Of a stretch of DNA of 38,897 bases, positions 8,448-18,419 are shown in pieces. Under the pieces are notes generated by a model. That model had not been told where the DNA came from, did no database searches, and was given only the letters and a program-made list of their open reading frames with translations. The stretch comes from Hyphomonadaceae bacterium (GTDB lineage Bacteria > Pseudomonadota > Alphaproteobacteria > Caulobacterales > Hyphomonadaceae): NCBI GenBank assembly GCA_027482995.1, contig JAIXVM010000238.1:1-38897 (forward strand). Direction: 5' to 3'. A program made the position numbers and the translations under genes. Numbering within the stretch: position 1 is the stretch's first letter; the number at the start of each line of letters is the position of its first letter.

Positions 8448-11400
8448 TCACTCTGCCGCGATCAGCGACGTCTTTCCCTTCGGCAGTTTGCCCATCGGCC
8501 AACCCGCCCAGAGCGCGGCCTCGGTGGCCTTCGCTTTCTGCGCCGCCGCTTCCTTCACATGGCCGAAGCCGCGGATCTCGTCCGGCACCTTGGCGATCTC
8601 GACGGCGAGCGCGTGATTGGCGCTCGTGAGTTCGCGGGCGATGCGGCCGAGATTCTCAAGGTAGGTATCGCGCAGCGCGCGTTCCATCTTGCGCTCTTCG
8701 GTATAGCCGAACAGGTCCAGCTTCGTGCCGCGCAGGCCCTTGAACTTCGCCAGAAGTTTGAAGCCGGTCATCATCCAGGCGCCAAAGTGCTTTTTCTCGA
8801 GATGGCCGTGCGAATCCTTCTTCGCAATCATCGGCGGGGCGAGCCAGAAGCGCAGCTTGCCGCCCTTGAACTGGCTGGCGAGCTGCTCTGCAAATTTTCC
8901 GTCCGTGTAGAGACGGGCGACTTCATACTCGTCCTTGTAGGCCATCAGCTTGAAGGCATAGGTCGCCGCCGCGCGGGTCAGGCTATCGCCGAGCCCGGCT
9001 TTCTCTTCGGCGGCGCGGACTTCGGCGACGATAGCCCGGTACCGGGCGGCATAGTCTTCATTCTGGTAGGCGGTGAGGCGGCCGGCGCGGTCTTCGATCA
9101 ACGCGTCCAGCGTCTTCGGCTCGACATGACCGCGCGGGTCGCTTTGCGCCGCAAGGCGCTCGGGCGCCGCAGCGGCGAGGCGGCCGATATTGAACGCCGC
9201 CATGTTGTCCTCGACCTTGGTGCCGTTGAGGCGAATGGCGCGGTAGATGCCGCGCAAGGACACCGGCACCTTGCCCATCTGCCAGGCATATCCGGCCATG
9301 ATCATGTTGGTGTAGATCGCTTCGTGCAGGTAACCGACGGCAAGCGCCTCGGCATCGAACGCGCCGAACTCCGCCGCCTGGCGCTTCACGCGCGCCGAGA
9401 GCAGTTCGCTCTCGAAGCGTTTTGACCGGTTACGGATGAATTCCGATGTCGGTGTCACGTCCGAGTTCGCATAAGCCGCCGTGCGGCCCGCATCCATCAG
9501 GTTGAGGGCGTCGCCGCCGGCCGCGACCACGAGATCGCAGGCGATCACACAATCGGCGCTGGCGGGCGGCACGCGCCCTGTCGAGATCATCTCCGGCTCG
9601 CGCGCGAAGCGGATATGGCTGAGCACTGGTCCGCCCTTCTGGGCGAGGCCGGTCATGTCGAGGGACGACGCGGCGTTGCCGTCCACATGCGCGGCCATCG
9701 CCAGCACGGCGGCCACCGTGGTTACACCTGTCCCGCCGACGCCGGTGAACAGGATGTTCCAGGGCTGGGCGAGGCTCGGCGTCTCCGGCAGGGGCAGGCC
9801 GTCCGCGTTGAACTCGAGGCGCGGCTGCGCCTCCCAGGCAGGCTCGCCGTCCTGGATGGTCACGAAGCTCGGGCAGAAGCCCTTGAGGCAGGAGAGGTCC
9901 GTATTGCAGGACGACTGGTTGATGCGCCGCTTGCGGCCCAGCTCGGTCTCGACCGGCTCCACCGACAGGCAGTTCGATTTCACCGAGCAATCGCCGCAGC
10001 CTTCGCAGACTTCGGTGTTGATGATCGTCCGTACACGGTCCGGCTTGATCATGCCGCGCTTGGAGCGGCGGCGCTTCTCGGTCGCGCACATCTGGTCATA
10101 GATGATGACGGACACGCCCGGCGTGCCGCGCAGTTTCACCTGCACGTCTTCGAGGTCGTCGCGGTGGTGGATCTTCACGCTGCGCGGCAGGCCGGTGACG
10201 TTCGCATACCGCGTCGGGTCTTCGGTCACGATGTGGATCGTGCGGACGCCTTCGGCCTCGACCTGCTGCGCGATCATCGCGGGCGTCTGGCCAGATTCCA
10301 CGTGCTGCCCGCCGGTCATCGCGACGGCGTCGTTGTAGAGGATCTTGTAGGTCATGTTCGCGCCGGACGTGACGGCGGCACGGATCGCGAGGCTGCCCGA
10401 ATGCGAGTAAGTGCCATCGCCGAGGTTGACGAACACATGGTTCTCGTCCGTCGCCCAGTGCTGGCCGATCCAGCCGATGCCTTCGCCGCCCATCTGGCTC
10501 GTCATGTCGGTTTTCCGGTCCGGCATGAAGTTCGCCATGTAGTGGCAGCCGATCCCGGCGAGCGCGCGGCTGCCTTCCGGCACGACGGTCGATGTATTGT
10601 GCGGGCAGCCCGAGCAGAAGTGCGGCGAGCGCACGGTGGGCGAGGCATTGGTGCGGGCCGCTTCGCTCGCGCGTCCGACTCGGTCGAAGTACGCCGTGGC
10701 GCGCGCGGTATCCCAGCCGGACGGCAGCGCATGCATCAGCGCGCCTGCGATTTCCGGTATGGTCAGCGACGCGATATCGGAGAGCAGCGGCGCGCCCTGC
10801 GCGTCTTTCTTGCCTTCGATCACCGGGCGCCGGCTGTCCGGAAGGTCATACAGCGCAGCCTTCAGCTGGTCTTCGATCAACGGGCGTTTGTGCTCGATGA
10901 CGATGACCCGCTCGAGGCCTGCGCAGAATTCGCGAATGCCTTGCGGCTCCAGCGGCCAGGGCATCGCCACCTTGTAGATCGTCAGGCCTAGCGCGCCGGC
11001 TTCCTGCGGGCTGAGGCCGAGCGCGGCAAGGGCCTCGAACACGTCGCGCGCCGCCTGTCCGGTGACGATCAGGCCAAGGCGCGGACGCGGCGAGGGGAGG
11101 ATCACATGGTCGAGGCGGTTCGCGCGCACATAGGCCTGCGCCGCCGGCAGCTTCACCTGGCGCAGGCGTGCTTCCTTGCTCAGCGGCACGTCGCCCCGGC
11201 GCATGTGCACGCCGCCGTCCGGCAGCGCGAAGCCCGGCTGCTGGATGGCAAGCCGCTTGAGATCGACATTGACCACCGCGCCGGAGTCCATCGTGTCGGC
11301 CAGCGCAACCAGGCCAACCCAGGCGCCGGAGTACCGGCTCATCTCCCAGCCATGGATGCCGTAATCGAGAACGTCCTGGATCGAAGCTGGATTCAGGGTC

Positions 11401-11906
11401 GGGATCTCGGCGTCCATCATTGCGTATTCGGACTGTGACGGCAGGGTCGACGACTTGCAGTTATGGTCGTCGCCGACAACCGCGAGGACTCCTCCGAGGG
11501 CGGATGTTCCGGCGGCGTTCGCGTGCTTGAACACGTCGCCGGTGCGGTCAACGCCCGGCGCCTTGCCATACCAGATGCCGAACAGGCCATCGAACTTCGC
11601 GCCCGGGAACAGGCCGAGCTGCTGCGAGCCCCAGACAGCGGTCGCGCCGAGGTCTTCGTTGAGACCTTCCCAGAACTTGATGTCGTGCGCGTCGAGACGC
11701 GATTGTACGGCGCGCAGCTGCTGGTCGTATCCGCCGAGCGGCGAGCCGCGATAGCCGGAGATGAAGCCGCCAGTGTTGTGACCGGCAGCACGGTCGAGAC
11801 GTTTGCGGTCAAGCGGCAGGCGAACCAGCGCCTGGATGCCCGTCATGTAAGCCTTGCCCTCGACAAGATCATATTTGTCGTCCAGCGTGACTTCACGATG
11901 TTTCAT
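8448..11906 (-). CDS. Indolepyruvate ferredoxin oxidoreductase family protein (alpha-beta fusion)
   Basis: About 1150 aa; TPP-enzyme segments (GIGCHYMANFM, MGGEGIGWIGQH, NLGDGTYSHSGSLAIRAA), Fe-S motif CEGCGDCSVKSNC, and C-terminal gamma-type GVGGTGVTTVAAVLAMAAH. Confidence 0.93.
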   Translation of the reverse strand: MKHREVTLDDKYDLVEGKAYMTGIQALVRLPLDRKRLDRAAGHNTGGFISGYRGSPLGGYDQQLRAVQSRLDAHDIKFWEGLNEDLGATAVWGSQQLGLFPGAKFDGLFGIWYGKAPGVDRTGDVFKHANAAGTSALGGVLAVVGDDHNCKSSTLPSQSEYAMMDAEIPTLNPASIQDVLDYGIHGWEMSRYSGAWVGLVALADTMDSGAVVNVDLKRLAIQQPGFALPDGGVHMRRGDVPLSKEARLRQVKLPAAQAYVRANRLDHVILPSPRPRLGLIVTGQAARDVFEALAALGLSPQEAGALGLTIYKVAMPWPLEPQGIREFCAGLERVIVIEHKRPLIEDQLKAALYDLPDSRRPVIEGKKDAQGAPLLSDIASLTIPEIAGALMHALPSGWDTARATAYFDRVGRASEAARTNASPTVRSPHFCSGCPHNTSTVVPEGSRALAGIGCHYMANFMPDRKTDMTSQMGGEGIGWIGQHWATDENHVFVNLGDGTYSHSGSLAIRAAVTSGANMTYKILYNDAVAMTGGQHVESGQTPAMIAQQVEAEGVRTIHIVTEDPTRYANVTGLPRSVKIHHRDDLEDVQVKLRGTPGVSVIIYDQMCATEKRRRSKRGMIKPDRVRTIINTEVCEGCGDCSVKSNCLSVEPVETELGRKRRINQSSCNTDLSCLKGFCPSFVTIQDGEPAWEAQPRLEFNADGLPLPETPSLAQPWNILFTGVGGTGVTTVAAVLAMAAHVDGNAASSLDMTGLAQKGGPVLSHIRFAREPEMISTGRVPPASADCVIACDLVVAAGGDALNLMDAGRTAAYANSDVTPTSEFIRNRSKRFESELLSARVKRQAAEFGAFDAEALAVGYLHEAIYTNMIMAGYAWQMGKVPVSLRGIYRAIRLNGTKVEDNMAAFNIGRLAAAAPERLAAQSDPRGHVEPKTLDALIEDRAGRLTAYQNEDYAARYRAIVAEVRAAEEKAGLGDSLTRAAATYAFKLMAYKDEYEVARLYTDGKFAEQLASQFKGGKLRFWLAPPMIAKKDSHGHLEKKHFGAWMMTGFKLLAKFKGLRGTKLDLFGYTEERKMERALRDTYLENLGRIARELTSANHALAVEIAKVPDEIRGFGHVKEAAAQKAKATEAALWAGWPMGKLPKGKTSLIAAE

Positions 11907-12034
11907 GAACGTCGCTTCCTCGATTTCCACTCAGGTATATTATTGGGTGAATCGCGTGAAATTGCTTGCCTAACTTGCGCAGCTTTTGCTATTTTGAGCA
12001 ATAAATTTTCACGATCAATTGGAATGTCGGAATA

Positions 12035-12532
12035 TTGTCCCAAGAATTAGATAGCGTCGATGCCCGGATCCTGGATCTCATCCAGCGTGACGCGAGCCTG
12101 TCTGTCGCCGAAATTGCCGAGCGGGTCGGCCTCTCCTCGTCGCCCTGCTGGCGCCGCATCAAGCGCATGGAAGAGGCCGGGTTCATCCTCGGCCGCGTCA
12201 CGCTGATCAACAATCACGCCCTCGGGCTGGACTTCGAAGTGATCGCCAGCGCGAAGCTCGCCCTGCCGAGCCGGGAGAACCTCGAAGCTTTCGAGTCCAT
12301 GGTGCAGGACTGGCCGGAAGTGATCCAGTGCATGACCGTGACCGGCGCGGTGGACTACATGCTGCACATCGTGACGACCGACATGCACGCGTACGACAAC
12401 TTCCTGCGCGACAAGCTGCTCGGCTCCAAACTCGTCTCGGATGTCCAGTCGCGCATCGTCATCCGCGTCGCCAAGAAAACCACGGCCCTGCCGCTAGGTC
12501 TCGTGCGGCAGACAACCAAGGTCCATGATTGA
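12035..12532 (+). CDS. Lrp/AsnC family transcriptional regulator
   Basis: 165 aa; LDSVDARILDLIQRDASLSVAEIAERVGLSSSPCWRRIKRMEEAGFI HTH plus RAM-like C-terminus; apparent TTG start. Confidence 0.95.
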   Translation: MSQELDSVDARILDLIQRDASLSVAEIAERVGLSSSPCWRRIKRMEEAGFILGRVTLINNHALGLDFEVIASAKLALPSRENLEAFESMVQDWPEVIQCMTVTGAVDYMLHIVTTDMHAYDNFLRDKLLGSKLVSDVQSRIVIRVAKKTTALPLGLVRQTTKVHD

Positions 12533-12538
12533 GCCGCG

Positions 12539-13423
12539 TCAGCGCAGGTCGAAAGCGGAATAGTCGGACACCAGCACACCCGGCAGCACACTCGCCCCGC
12601 TCGCTTCGTGCGCGGCTATGCCGGACCGGAGCGCTTCGCCAATGTCAGTCCCGGGCTCGCGGGCGTCCGCGAAGATCATGGCGATCGGCCGCTGCGGCGC
12701 GGACAGGTCGGCGCACACCTTCTGGCCGGCAGGGCAGGTGACCTCCGCGCGGCTATAGCCGAGGTCCAGCACGGATGCGGGAACGGCATCCGCCTCGCAG
12801 GGCAGGTTCGCGGCAATCGCGGCCTTCAGCGCATGTCCGCGGGTGTGCGACAGGAATGTGTTCTGCATCGACGTGCCTTCGACCGAAGCCGCGCCGACCG
12901 CAATCACGCGGTCCATCGTGCAGGTGCCGGCGCCGAGATTGAGATTGGCAAAGGCGGTTTCGACCGGTTCGCTGAGACCGGCGGCAAAGATCGCGTCGGA
13001 ACGCGCGAAGGTCCAGGTCTCGTCACCGACGAGCACATAAGCGGTGAAGTCGGCGAGGCGGCCCGTGGAGTCGGCGCCCGTGAACCGGGCCGTCTCGCGC
13101 CAGCGCGCGTCTGAAAACAGCGGCGGCGGCGGGGCGGGCTCGGCGGCGGGCTCCGCAACCGGTTCAGGCGCGGCGGCGACTTCCGGCAGGGGGTCCGGCT
13201 CAGCCACTTCGGCAACCGGTTCGGGCTCAACGGGAGGCACGAGGGCGGCAGCGGGCAGGGACTGCGCCGACAGGACAGGCTCGACACCGATCTCGCCGGG
13301 TTGCAGCCTCAGCGACCACCAGGTGGCGACGAGGCCCAGTAACAGCAACAGCAGGAGGAGGAGAACCGCGCCTTTGAAGCTGCGTTTCTTCTCGGGCGGC
13401 GGAAGTTGATAATAGTCAGACAT
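12539..13423 (-). CDS. Hypothetical single-pass membrane protein with Pro/Ala/Glu-rich linker
   Basis: KKRSFKGAVLLLLLLLLLGLVATWWSL TM segment; PEPVAEVAEPDPLPEVAAAPEPVAEPAAEPAPPPP linker; Cys-containing C-terminal domain. Confidence 0.65.
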   Translation of the reverse strand: MSDYYQLPPPEKKRSFKGAVLLLLLLLLLGLVATWWSLRLQPGEIGVEPVLSAQSLPAAALVPPVEPEPVAEVAEPDPLPEVAAAPEPVAEPAAEPAPPPPLFSDARWRETARFTGADSTGRLADFTAYVLVGDETWTFARSDAIFAAGLSEPVETAFANLNLGAGTCTMDRVIAVGAASVEGTSMQNTFLSHTRGHALKAAIAANLPCEADAVPASVLDLGYSRAEVTCPAGQKVCADLSAPQRPIAMIFADAREPGTDIGEALRSGIAAHEASGASVLPGVLVSDYSAFDLR

Positions 13424-13502
13424 GGGCCTCATCCCCTGATCGGCGCCACCACCATAACCCGGTTTTGCGGATATGGGATCACCCTTTACGCGCCCGCGCG
13501 CT

Positions 13503-14588
13503 TCAGGCGGCAGTCACTTTTGTCACGTGGCCGTTCGACCGCAACAGCCGGTGCTCACCGCCGCCCGGCCACACCTTGAGGAAGGTGATGAAGTCGTTCG
13601 GATTGATGCCGACCTGGTCCGGGCCCTGGAAAAAGGCGGCCGGCTCGAAGCTCAGCCAGGCGAGCGGCCGCGCCGGCGTGGCCTTCGCGCCTTCGGACTC
13701 CAGTGACGCGATCAGCGCCCGGCGAACCTCCGCAGGCGGATATTGCAGGAATACCGAATGATAGACCACCGTCAGGCCTGTTTCAGGCCGCACCGCGAGC
13801 CGGGCCTCGAGCCAGTCGGCTGCGTCCGCCTTCTCCACCTGCACGCCTGTTGCGTTGGCCAGCGCAATCGCGCGGTCGAGGCGATTGCGGCGGGCGGGCT
13901 GGTCCGGCCAGGCATAGGATTTCCGCCGCAGCGCCATCCCGGGATCGGACACATCGATCGGGTTCTGATCGCACGCTGCGCGCGAGGCCACCTCGATACG
14001 GGCGTCCAGATGCTCGGGCACCGGGCCGTTCCACACCGTATCGATCTCGACCGGGCTGCCGCCCGCCCGCGACCAGCTTCCTGTGCGATAGCCAAACCGG
14101 TCCCAGTTCTGGTTGAGGCCGGCGCTGGCCCCAAGCTCCAGCACATGCATCGGCCCCGGAAATTGCGCGGCGAGATGCAGGAACCCCGGTAACAGCGCGA
14201 TCGAGCGCCGCACTTCATTCGTCTGCGGAGGAGATTTGATGAACTCGCGCGCCTCGCGGTCGGTCGCGGTGAGCCAGTCGCTGGCCAGTGGCCAGATCGT
14301 GTCGATCGACCATTCCGCAGCCCAGCCGGGATAGGCTGCCGCCAACGCCGTTGCGGCGCCAGTCAGCACGCTGTGATGCAGGTAGCCTGCAATCCTGAGC
14401 GACAGGGCGTCCCGCCGGGGATTTCCTGGCCAGCCCGCGACGAGTTTCGCCGCCGCGCCGCCCGCCTCGATGTCGTCAGCCATCCGGTCGCAAAGTGCGC
14501 CCATGAAGGGCGATCCGAGCGTCGTACAGAACACGGCCTGATCACGGAAGTGGAGGAGAATGTCCTCCGTAGACGGTATATCATTCAT
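13503..14588 (-). CDS. DUF2332 domain-containing protein
   Basis: ATG at 14588 (MNDIPSTEDILLHFRDQAVFC...); HVLELGASAGLNQNWDRFGY and VYHSVFLQYPP are typical of DUF2332. Confidence 0.8.
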   Translation of the reverse strand: MNDIPSTEDILLHFRDQAVFCTTLGSPFMGALCDRMADDIEAGGAAAKLVAGWPGNPRRDALSLRIAGYLHHSVLTGAATALAAAYPGWAAEWSIDTIWPLASDWLTATDREAREFIKSPPQTNEVRRSIALLPGFLHLAAQFPGPMHVLELGASAGLNQNWDRFGYRTGSWSRAGGSPVEIDTVWNGPVPEHLDARIEVASRAACDQNPIDVSDPGMALRRKSYAWPDQPARRNRLDRAIALANATGVQVEKADAADWLEARLAVRPETGLTVVYHSVFLQYPPAEVRRALIASLESEGAKATPARPLAWLSFEPAAFFQGPDQVGINPNDFITFLKVWPGGGEHRLLRSNGHVTKVTAA

Positions 14589-15214
14589 GTCATCACCGAG
14601 TTGTGCAGTATGGGTTGGTAGCCAGCGCGCAAGGCCTCGCAGCTGATCCGCGGGGTCAGGCGTTCGCCCGCGGCATGCAGGCCCTGCGGACGCCCGTATC
14701 CGGCGAAGGACCAGGCGCGCGCCTCGCCTCGATACTTCAGCCAGGCCCGGCCATCTGCGGCGTAAAACGCGCCGTCCGGAAGGCTGGCGGGCCATATCGT
14801 CTCGCGGTCTGACTTGCGCGTCAGCACATCCTGGATCTCACCGGCCGATTTCGCGTCCAGCGCGCCGATGCGTTCACCGGCGGCCAGATGGCCTGTCCGG
14901 ACCAGGCCATCGCGAAACGCCTTGGCTTCCGGGCGACGGCATTCGAAACAGGGCCGGTGCCCCGCCGCCAGTGCCGACGCCTCATCGAGGAAGAAGAGTT
15001 CGGTATACAATCCCGGCTGCATCAGCGCGCGCCGGCGATCCTTGAAACTCAGCACACAGATGATCCACTGCTGCGAAGCCCAGCGGCGGTCTTTCAGCGT
15101 CTGGTTGTCCCGGTGGAAACAGCCGCCCCGGTTGCCCATGAACAGGCCGCGCTCCGGCACGGCGTGCACGAGGCCAAAGGGATCCACCCTGTTCTGACGC
15201 GGCAAGACCGGCAC
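14585..15214 (-). CDS. Conserved hypothetical protein with GHRPCFECRR motif
   Basis: Open frame; probable GTG start at 15214 because the upstream in-frame ATGs lie inside the thiolase terminator hairpin; stop overlaps the DUF2332 start (ATGA). Confidence 0.65.
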   Translation of the reverse strand: MPVLPRQNRVDPFGLVHAVPERGLFMGNRGGCFHRDNQTLKDRRWASQQWIICVLSFKDRRRALMQPGLYTELFFLDEASALAAGHRPCFECRRPEAKAFRDGLVRTGHLAAGERIGALDAKSAGEIQDVLTRKSDRETIWPASLPDGAFYAADGRAWLKYRGEARAWSFAGYGRPQGLHAAGERLTPRISCEALRAGYQPILHNSVMT

Positions 15215-15221
15215 CCCAAAT

Positions 15222-15260
15222 GAAAAGGCCCGGACAACGCGGTCTCGCATCATCCGGGCC
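15222..15260 (-). terminator. Rho-independent terminator of the thiolase gene
   Basis: Minus strand GGCCCGGAT-gatgcgagaccgcgtt-GTCCGGGCC-TTTTCATTT. Confidence 0.75.
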
Positions 15261-15288
15261 GGATTTCAGCCGTTCGGGCGATGCGGGA

Positions 15289-16470
15289 TCAGACCCGCTC
15301 GACCGCCATGGCGATACCTTCGCCGCCGCCGATGCACAGCGAGGCCATGCCTTTCTTCGCGCCGCGGTCTTCCATTGCCGCGATCAGCGTGATCAGCACG
15401 CGCGCGCCGGAGGCGCCAATCGGGTGGCCCATCGCGCAGGCGCCGCCGTTAACGTTCAGGATGTCATGGCTGATTCCAAGTTCCTTCATGGCGATCATCG
15501 GGACGACCGCGAAGGCTTCGTTCACTTCCCAAAGGTCGACGTCCTCGACTTTCCAGCCGGCTTTCGCGAGCGCCTTCTTCATCGCCGGCACAGGCGCCGT
15601 GGTGAAGTATTCCGGCTCATGTGCATGGCTGGACGAGGCGACGATCTTGGCGAGCGGCTTCAGGCCGCGCTTCTTGGCTTCGGATTCGCGCATCAGCACG
15701 AGGGCTGCGGCGCCGTCCGAAATCGCCGAGGCGTTCGCGGCGGTGACCGTGCCGTCCTTGGAGAAGGCAGGCTTCAGCGTCGGGATTTTCTCGGGCATCG
15801 CTTCGCGCGGCAGCTGGTCGGTGTCGATCACGACATCGCCCTTCTTGCCCTTCACCGTGATCGGGGTGATCTCGCGCTTGAACTTGCCATTCTTGGTGGC
15901 GTTCTGCGCGCGGGTCAGCGTCTCGAGGGCGTAGGCGTCCTGCTGCTCGCGGGTGAATTGGTACTCGCCGGCGATCTTGTCGGCGAACACGCCCATCGGG
16001 CCCTTCGCGTAGGCATCCGTCAGGCCGTCGAGCGCCATGTGGTCCTCGGCGCCCATCGTGCCGTACTTGTGGCCCTTGCGCACGTTCAGCAGGTGCGGGG
16101 CGTTGGTCATCGATTCCATGCCGCCGACGATGACGATGTTGGCGTCGCCCGCCAGGATCGCGTTGCGGCCCATGACGGCCGCCTGCATGCCCGAGCCGCA
16201 CATCTTGTTGATGGTGGTGGCTTCGAGGCCTTTGTCTTCACCCGACTTGATGCCCGCCTGGCGCGCCGGGGCCTGGCCCTGGCCGGCCGGGAGGCAGTTG
16301 CCCATGATGATCTCGTTGGCTTCGCCTGGCTTCAGGCCGGCTTCCGCGACCGCGGCCTTGACGGCCATCGCGCCCAGTTCGTTGGCCGAGAAACCGGCAA
16401 GGTCGCCCAGCAGACCGCCCATCGGGGTGCGGGCCATACCAACGATCACAACGGGGTCTTTGTCAGACAT
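15289..16470 (-). CDS. Acetyl-CoA C-acyltransferase (thiolase)
   Basis: 393 aa; NKMCGSGMQAAVMG, NVNGGACAMGHPIGASGARVLITL and CIGGGEGIAMAVE thiolase signatures. Confidence 0.95.
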   Translation of the reverse strand: MSDKDPVVIVGMARTPMGGLLGDLAGFSANELGAMAVKAAVAEAGLKPGEANEIIMGNCLPAGQGQAPARQAGIKSGEDKGLEATTINKMCGSGMQAAVMGRNAILAGDANIVIVGGMESMTNAPHLLNVRKGHKYGTMGAEDHMALDGLTDAYAKGPMGVFADKIAGEYQFTREQQDAYALETLTRAQNATKNGKFKREITPITVKGKKGDVVIDTDQLPREAMPEKIPTLKPAFSKDGTVTAANASAISDGAAALVLMRESEAKKRGLKPLAKIVASSSHAHEPEYFTTAPVPAMKKALAKAGWKVEDVDLWEVNEAFAVVPMIAMKELGISHDILNVNGGACAMGHPIGASGARVLITLIAAMEDRGAKKGMASLCIGGGEGIAMAVERV

Positions 16471-16559
16471 AGGGCATTCCTTCCTGAAGTTTTTGTGCGG
16501 GTGCTATAAAGAAACTTAGGCGCTGCGCGCGCCGTTTCGTCAAGTCCGGGCGGGGGCGA

Positions 16560-17174
16560 TCAGCCCCCCAGCGCCGCCTCGATGTCCGCAATCAGCTCGG
16601 CGTCGGCCGGGCGGGTCGAGGAAGGGTAGGCCTTGATCGGGGTGCCATCGCCCTTGATCAGCACCTTGTGGAAGTTCCATTTCGGCTGGGCCCCTTCGCC
16701 GATCGCCTTGACGGCGGCGGCATAGAACGGGTGCTGGCCGGCGCCGGTGACCGGATACTTCTTGGTCAACGGGAAGGTCACGCCATAGTTGATCTCGCAG
16801 AAGGTCTTCACCTCCGTTTCGGACCCCGGCTCCTGGCTGCCGAAGTCGTTCGACGGCACGCCGACGATGATCAGGCCCTCGTCCTTCTTGGCGTCGTAGA
16901 GTTCCTGCAGACCCTTGTATTGCGGCGTGAACCCGCAGCGGGAGGCGGTGTTAACCACCAGGATGGCCTTCGCGCCAAGGGCGGCGAGATCAAGCGGCTG
17001 ACCATTGATCGACGTGAATTCGGTGGCGGACATGGCTTTTGTTTCCTTGGAAGCGGCTGGGGCAGGCACCGTGGCGGGTGCGGGTTTGGCGGTGGTGGCG
17101 GGCTCGCTGAGAGCGGGGGCGCCGCAGGCGGACAAGGCAAGCGCTGAAAGCAGGACGGTCAGGGACAGGCGCAT
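16560..17174 (-). CDS. Glutathione peroxidase, lipoprotein type
   Basis: Lipobox LALSACG; LVVNTASRCGFTPQYKGLQELY and KWNFHKVLI. Confidence 0.92.
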   Translation of the reverse strand: MRLSLTVLLSALALSACGAPALSEPATTAKPAPATVPAPAASKETKAMSATEFTSINGQPLDLAALGAKAILVVNTASRCGFTPQYKGLQELYDAKKDEGLIIVGVPSNDFGSQEPGSETEVKTFCEINYGVTFPLTKKYPVTGAGQHPFYAAAVKAIGEGAQPKWNFHKVLIKGDGTPIKAYPSSTRPADAELIADIEAALGG

Positions 17175-17229
17175 GAAGGGCGGCTCCGATGGGATGGGTG
17201 AGCCCGATATAGGCGGCCCGGGCCCGCCG

Positions 17230-17616
17230 TCATCCCTTGCGTCTCGGCTTTGCGCGCGCCGACCGGGGCGCGCTTGTGGCATCGAGGGCAATCGCGGCGT
17301 CGATGATGTCTTCAAGTTCGCCATCGATTTCGTCTTCGCTGCGCACTTTCACGTGCCGCAGTGACTTGCCGCTGCCTTCGATCCGGTCGGGAAACTGTGC
17401 GGCGAGTTCCGCGCCGCGGACAAGCTGCAGGTTGCAATGGGCGCTGTGGCCGATGACGGAGATCACCCAGTCGCGGCCATGCCATGAGGGATAACCATGC
17501 GAGAGCTTTTCGGTCAGCTCGGGTCCGGCGCGCAAGACGGCTTCCCTCAGCGCCAGCGCGACGCGTCTGGGTCCGGGGGCGAGCGTTTTGAAATAGGCTC
17601 CGGTGCCGTCGTCCAA
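17230..17616 (-). CDS. DUF1801 domain-containing protein
   Basis: AYFKTLAPGPRRVALALREAVLRAGPELTEKLSHGYPSWHGRDWVISV; probable TTG start at 17616. Confidence 0.7.
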   Translation of the reverse strand: MDDGTGAYFKTLAPGPRRVALALREAVLRAGPELTEKLSHGYPSWHGRDWVISVIGHSAHCNLQLVRGAELAAQFPDRIEGSGKSLRHVKVRSEDEIDGELEDIIDAAIALDATSAPRSARAKPRRKG

Positions 17617-17623
17617 GGGCCCC

Positions 17624-17854
17624 TTATTTCTTCTTCTTCCCGTTCCCCGATTTCGCGGGCTCGGCGTCAACCTCGAACGTCATCTGCATGTTCACACGGT
17701 ACATGTCGATCTTGCCATTGCGGATCGTCGTGGACATCGAATTGATATGGCACGAGCTGAGGCCACGCACGGTTTTCGAGAACCGGCTGACGGCAATCTG
17801 GATGGCGTCCTCGAAGGATTTCGAGGATTCAGACATGATTTCTTCGGATTTCAT
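17624..17854 (-). CDS. Dodecin family protein
   Basis: SSKSFEDAIQIAVSRFSKTVRGLSSCHINSMSTTIRNGKIDMYRVNMQMTFEV matches the dodecin pattern (about 70 aa). Confidence 0.75.
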   Translation of the reverse strand: MKSEEIMSESSKSFEDAIQIAVSRFSKTVRGLSSCHINSMSTTIRNGKIDMYRVNMQMTFEVDAEPAKSGNGKKKK

Positions 17855-17958
17855 GATGGCCACGGGCGTTTCTCCCTCGGAGCTTCCGGAAGGCAAGTGA
17901 ACGCTCTTGACGAAAATTGGCAAGCGGGCTCGCGCTGGAGGCGAACCCGGAGGGCCGT

Positions 17959-18285
17959 TCAGCTGCGCAGGCGCAGGCCGGCTTCCGAGTTGTTCTGCCA
18001 GACGACGTCGGCTTCGCCTTCTAGGCCGACAGAGCGGGCATGCACGGTGACCACGGGCGGCAGGCGCTCGTTGGTCGGAAAGCGGATGCGCAGGCCCGTC
18101 TCCGTGAAGTCCATCACGACGCCCTTGCGGCGATAGCCGGACTCGTAAGTGACAGAAGCTTCGCGATAAACCGCGGCGCGGACAGGCCGGGCCAGGTCCG
18201 GTTCAGCGTCTGCAACGCCCTTCACCCGGTCTGGTTCGACGGATGCAGACTTCTTGGTTCCGAAGAGCGCAGACAAGATCGACAT
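17959..18285 (-). CDS. PilZ domain-containing protein
   Basis: RPVRAAVYREASVTYESGYRRKGVVMDFTETGLRIRFPTNERLPPVVTVHARSVG. Confidence 0.7.
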   Translation of the reverse strand: MSILSALFGTKKSASVEPDRVKGVADAEPDLARPVRAAVYREASVTYESGYRRKGVVMDFTETGLRIRFPTNERLPPVVTVHARSVGLEGEADVVWQNNSEAGLRLRS

Positions 18286-18366
18286 GGCTAAAACGGCTTC
18301 CTGTTGGCAGCTTTGATACAACTCGCCTGACAGGATGCATAAACCACACCAGTTAAAACCGGATTG

Positions 18367-18397
18367 AAACCGTACGCCTTTCAAGGGCGTACGGTTT
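18367..18397 (-). terminator. Terminator-like hairpin downstream of the M13 peptidase gene
   Basis: AAACCGTACGCC / GGCGTACGGTTT perfect 12-bp stem, 7-nt loop. Confidence 0.6.
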
Positions 18398-18419
18398 CAG
18401 ATTTTCGAGGTAAGTTAAA

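Noticed and set aside
15220-16509. 429-aa plus ORF antisense to thiolase
   Set aside because: Shadow ORF; His/Arg/Gly-rich, no domain.
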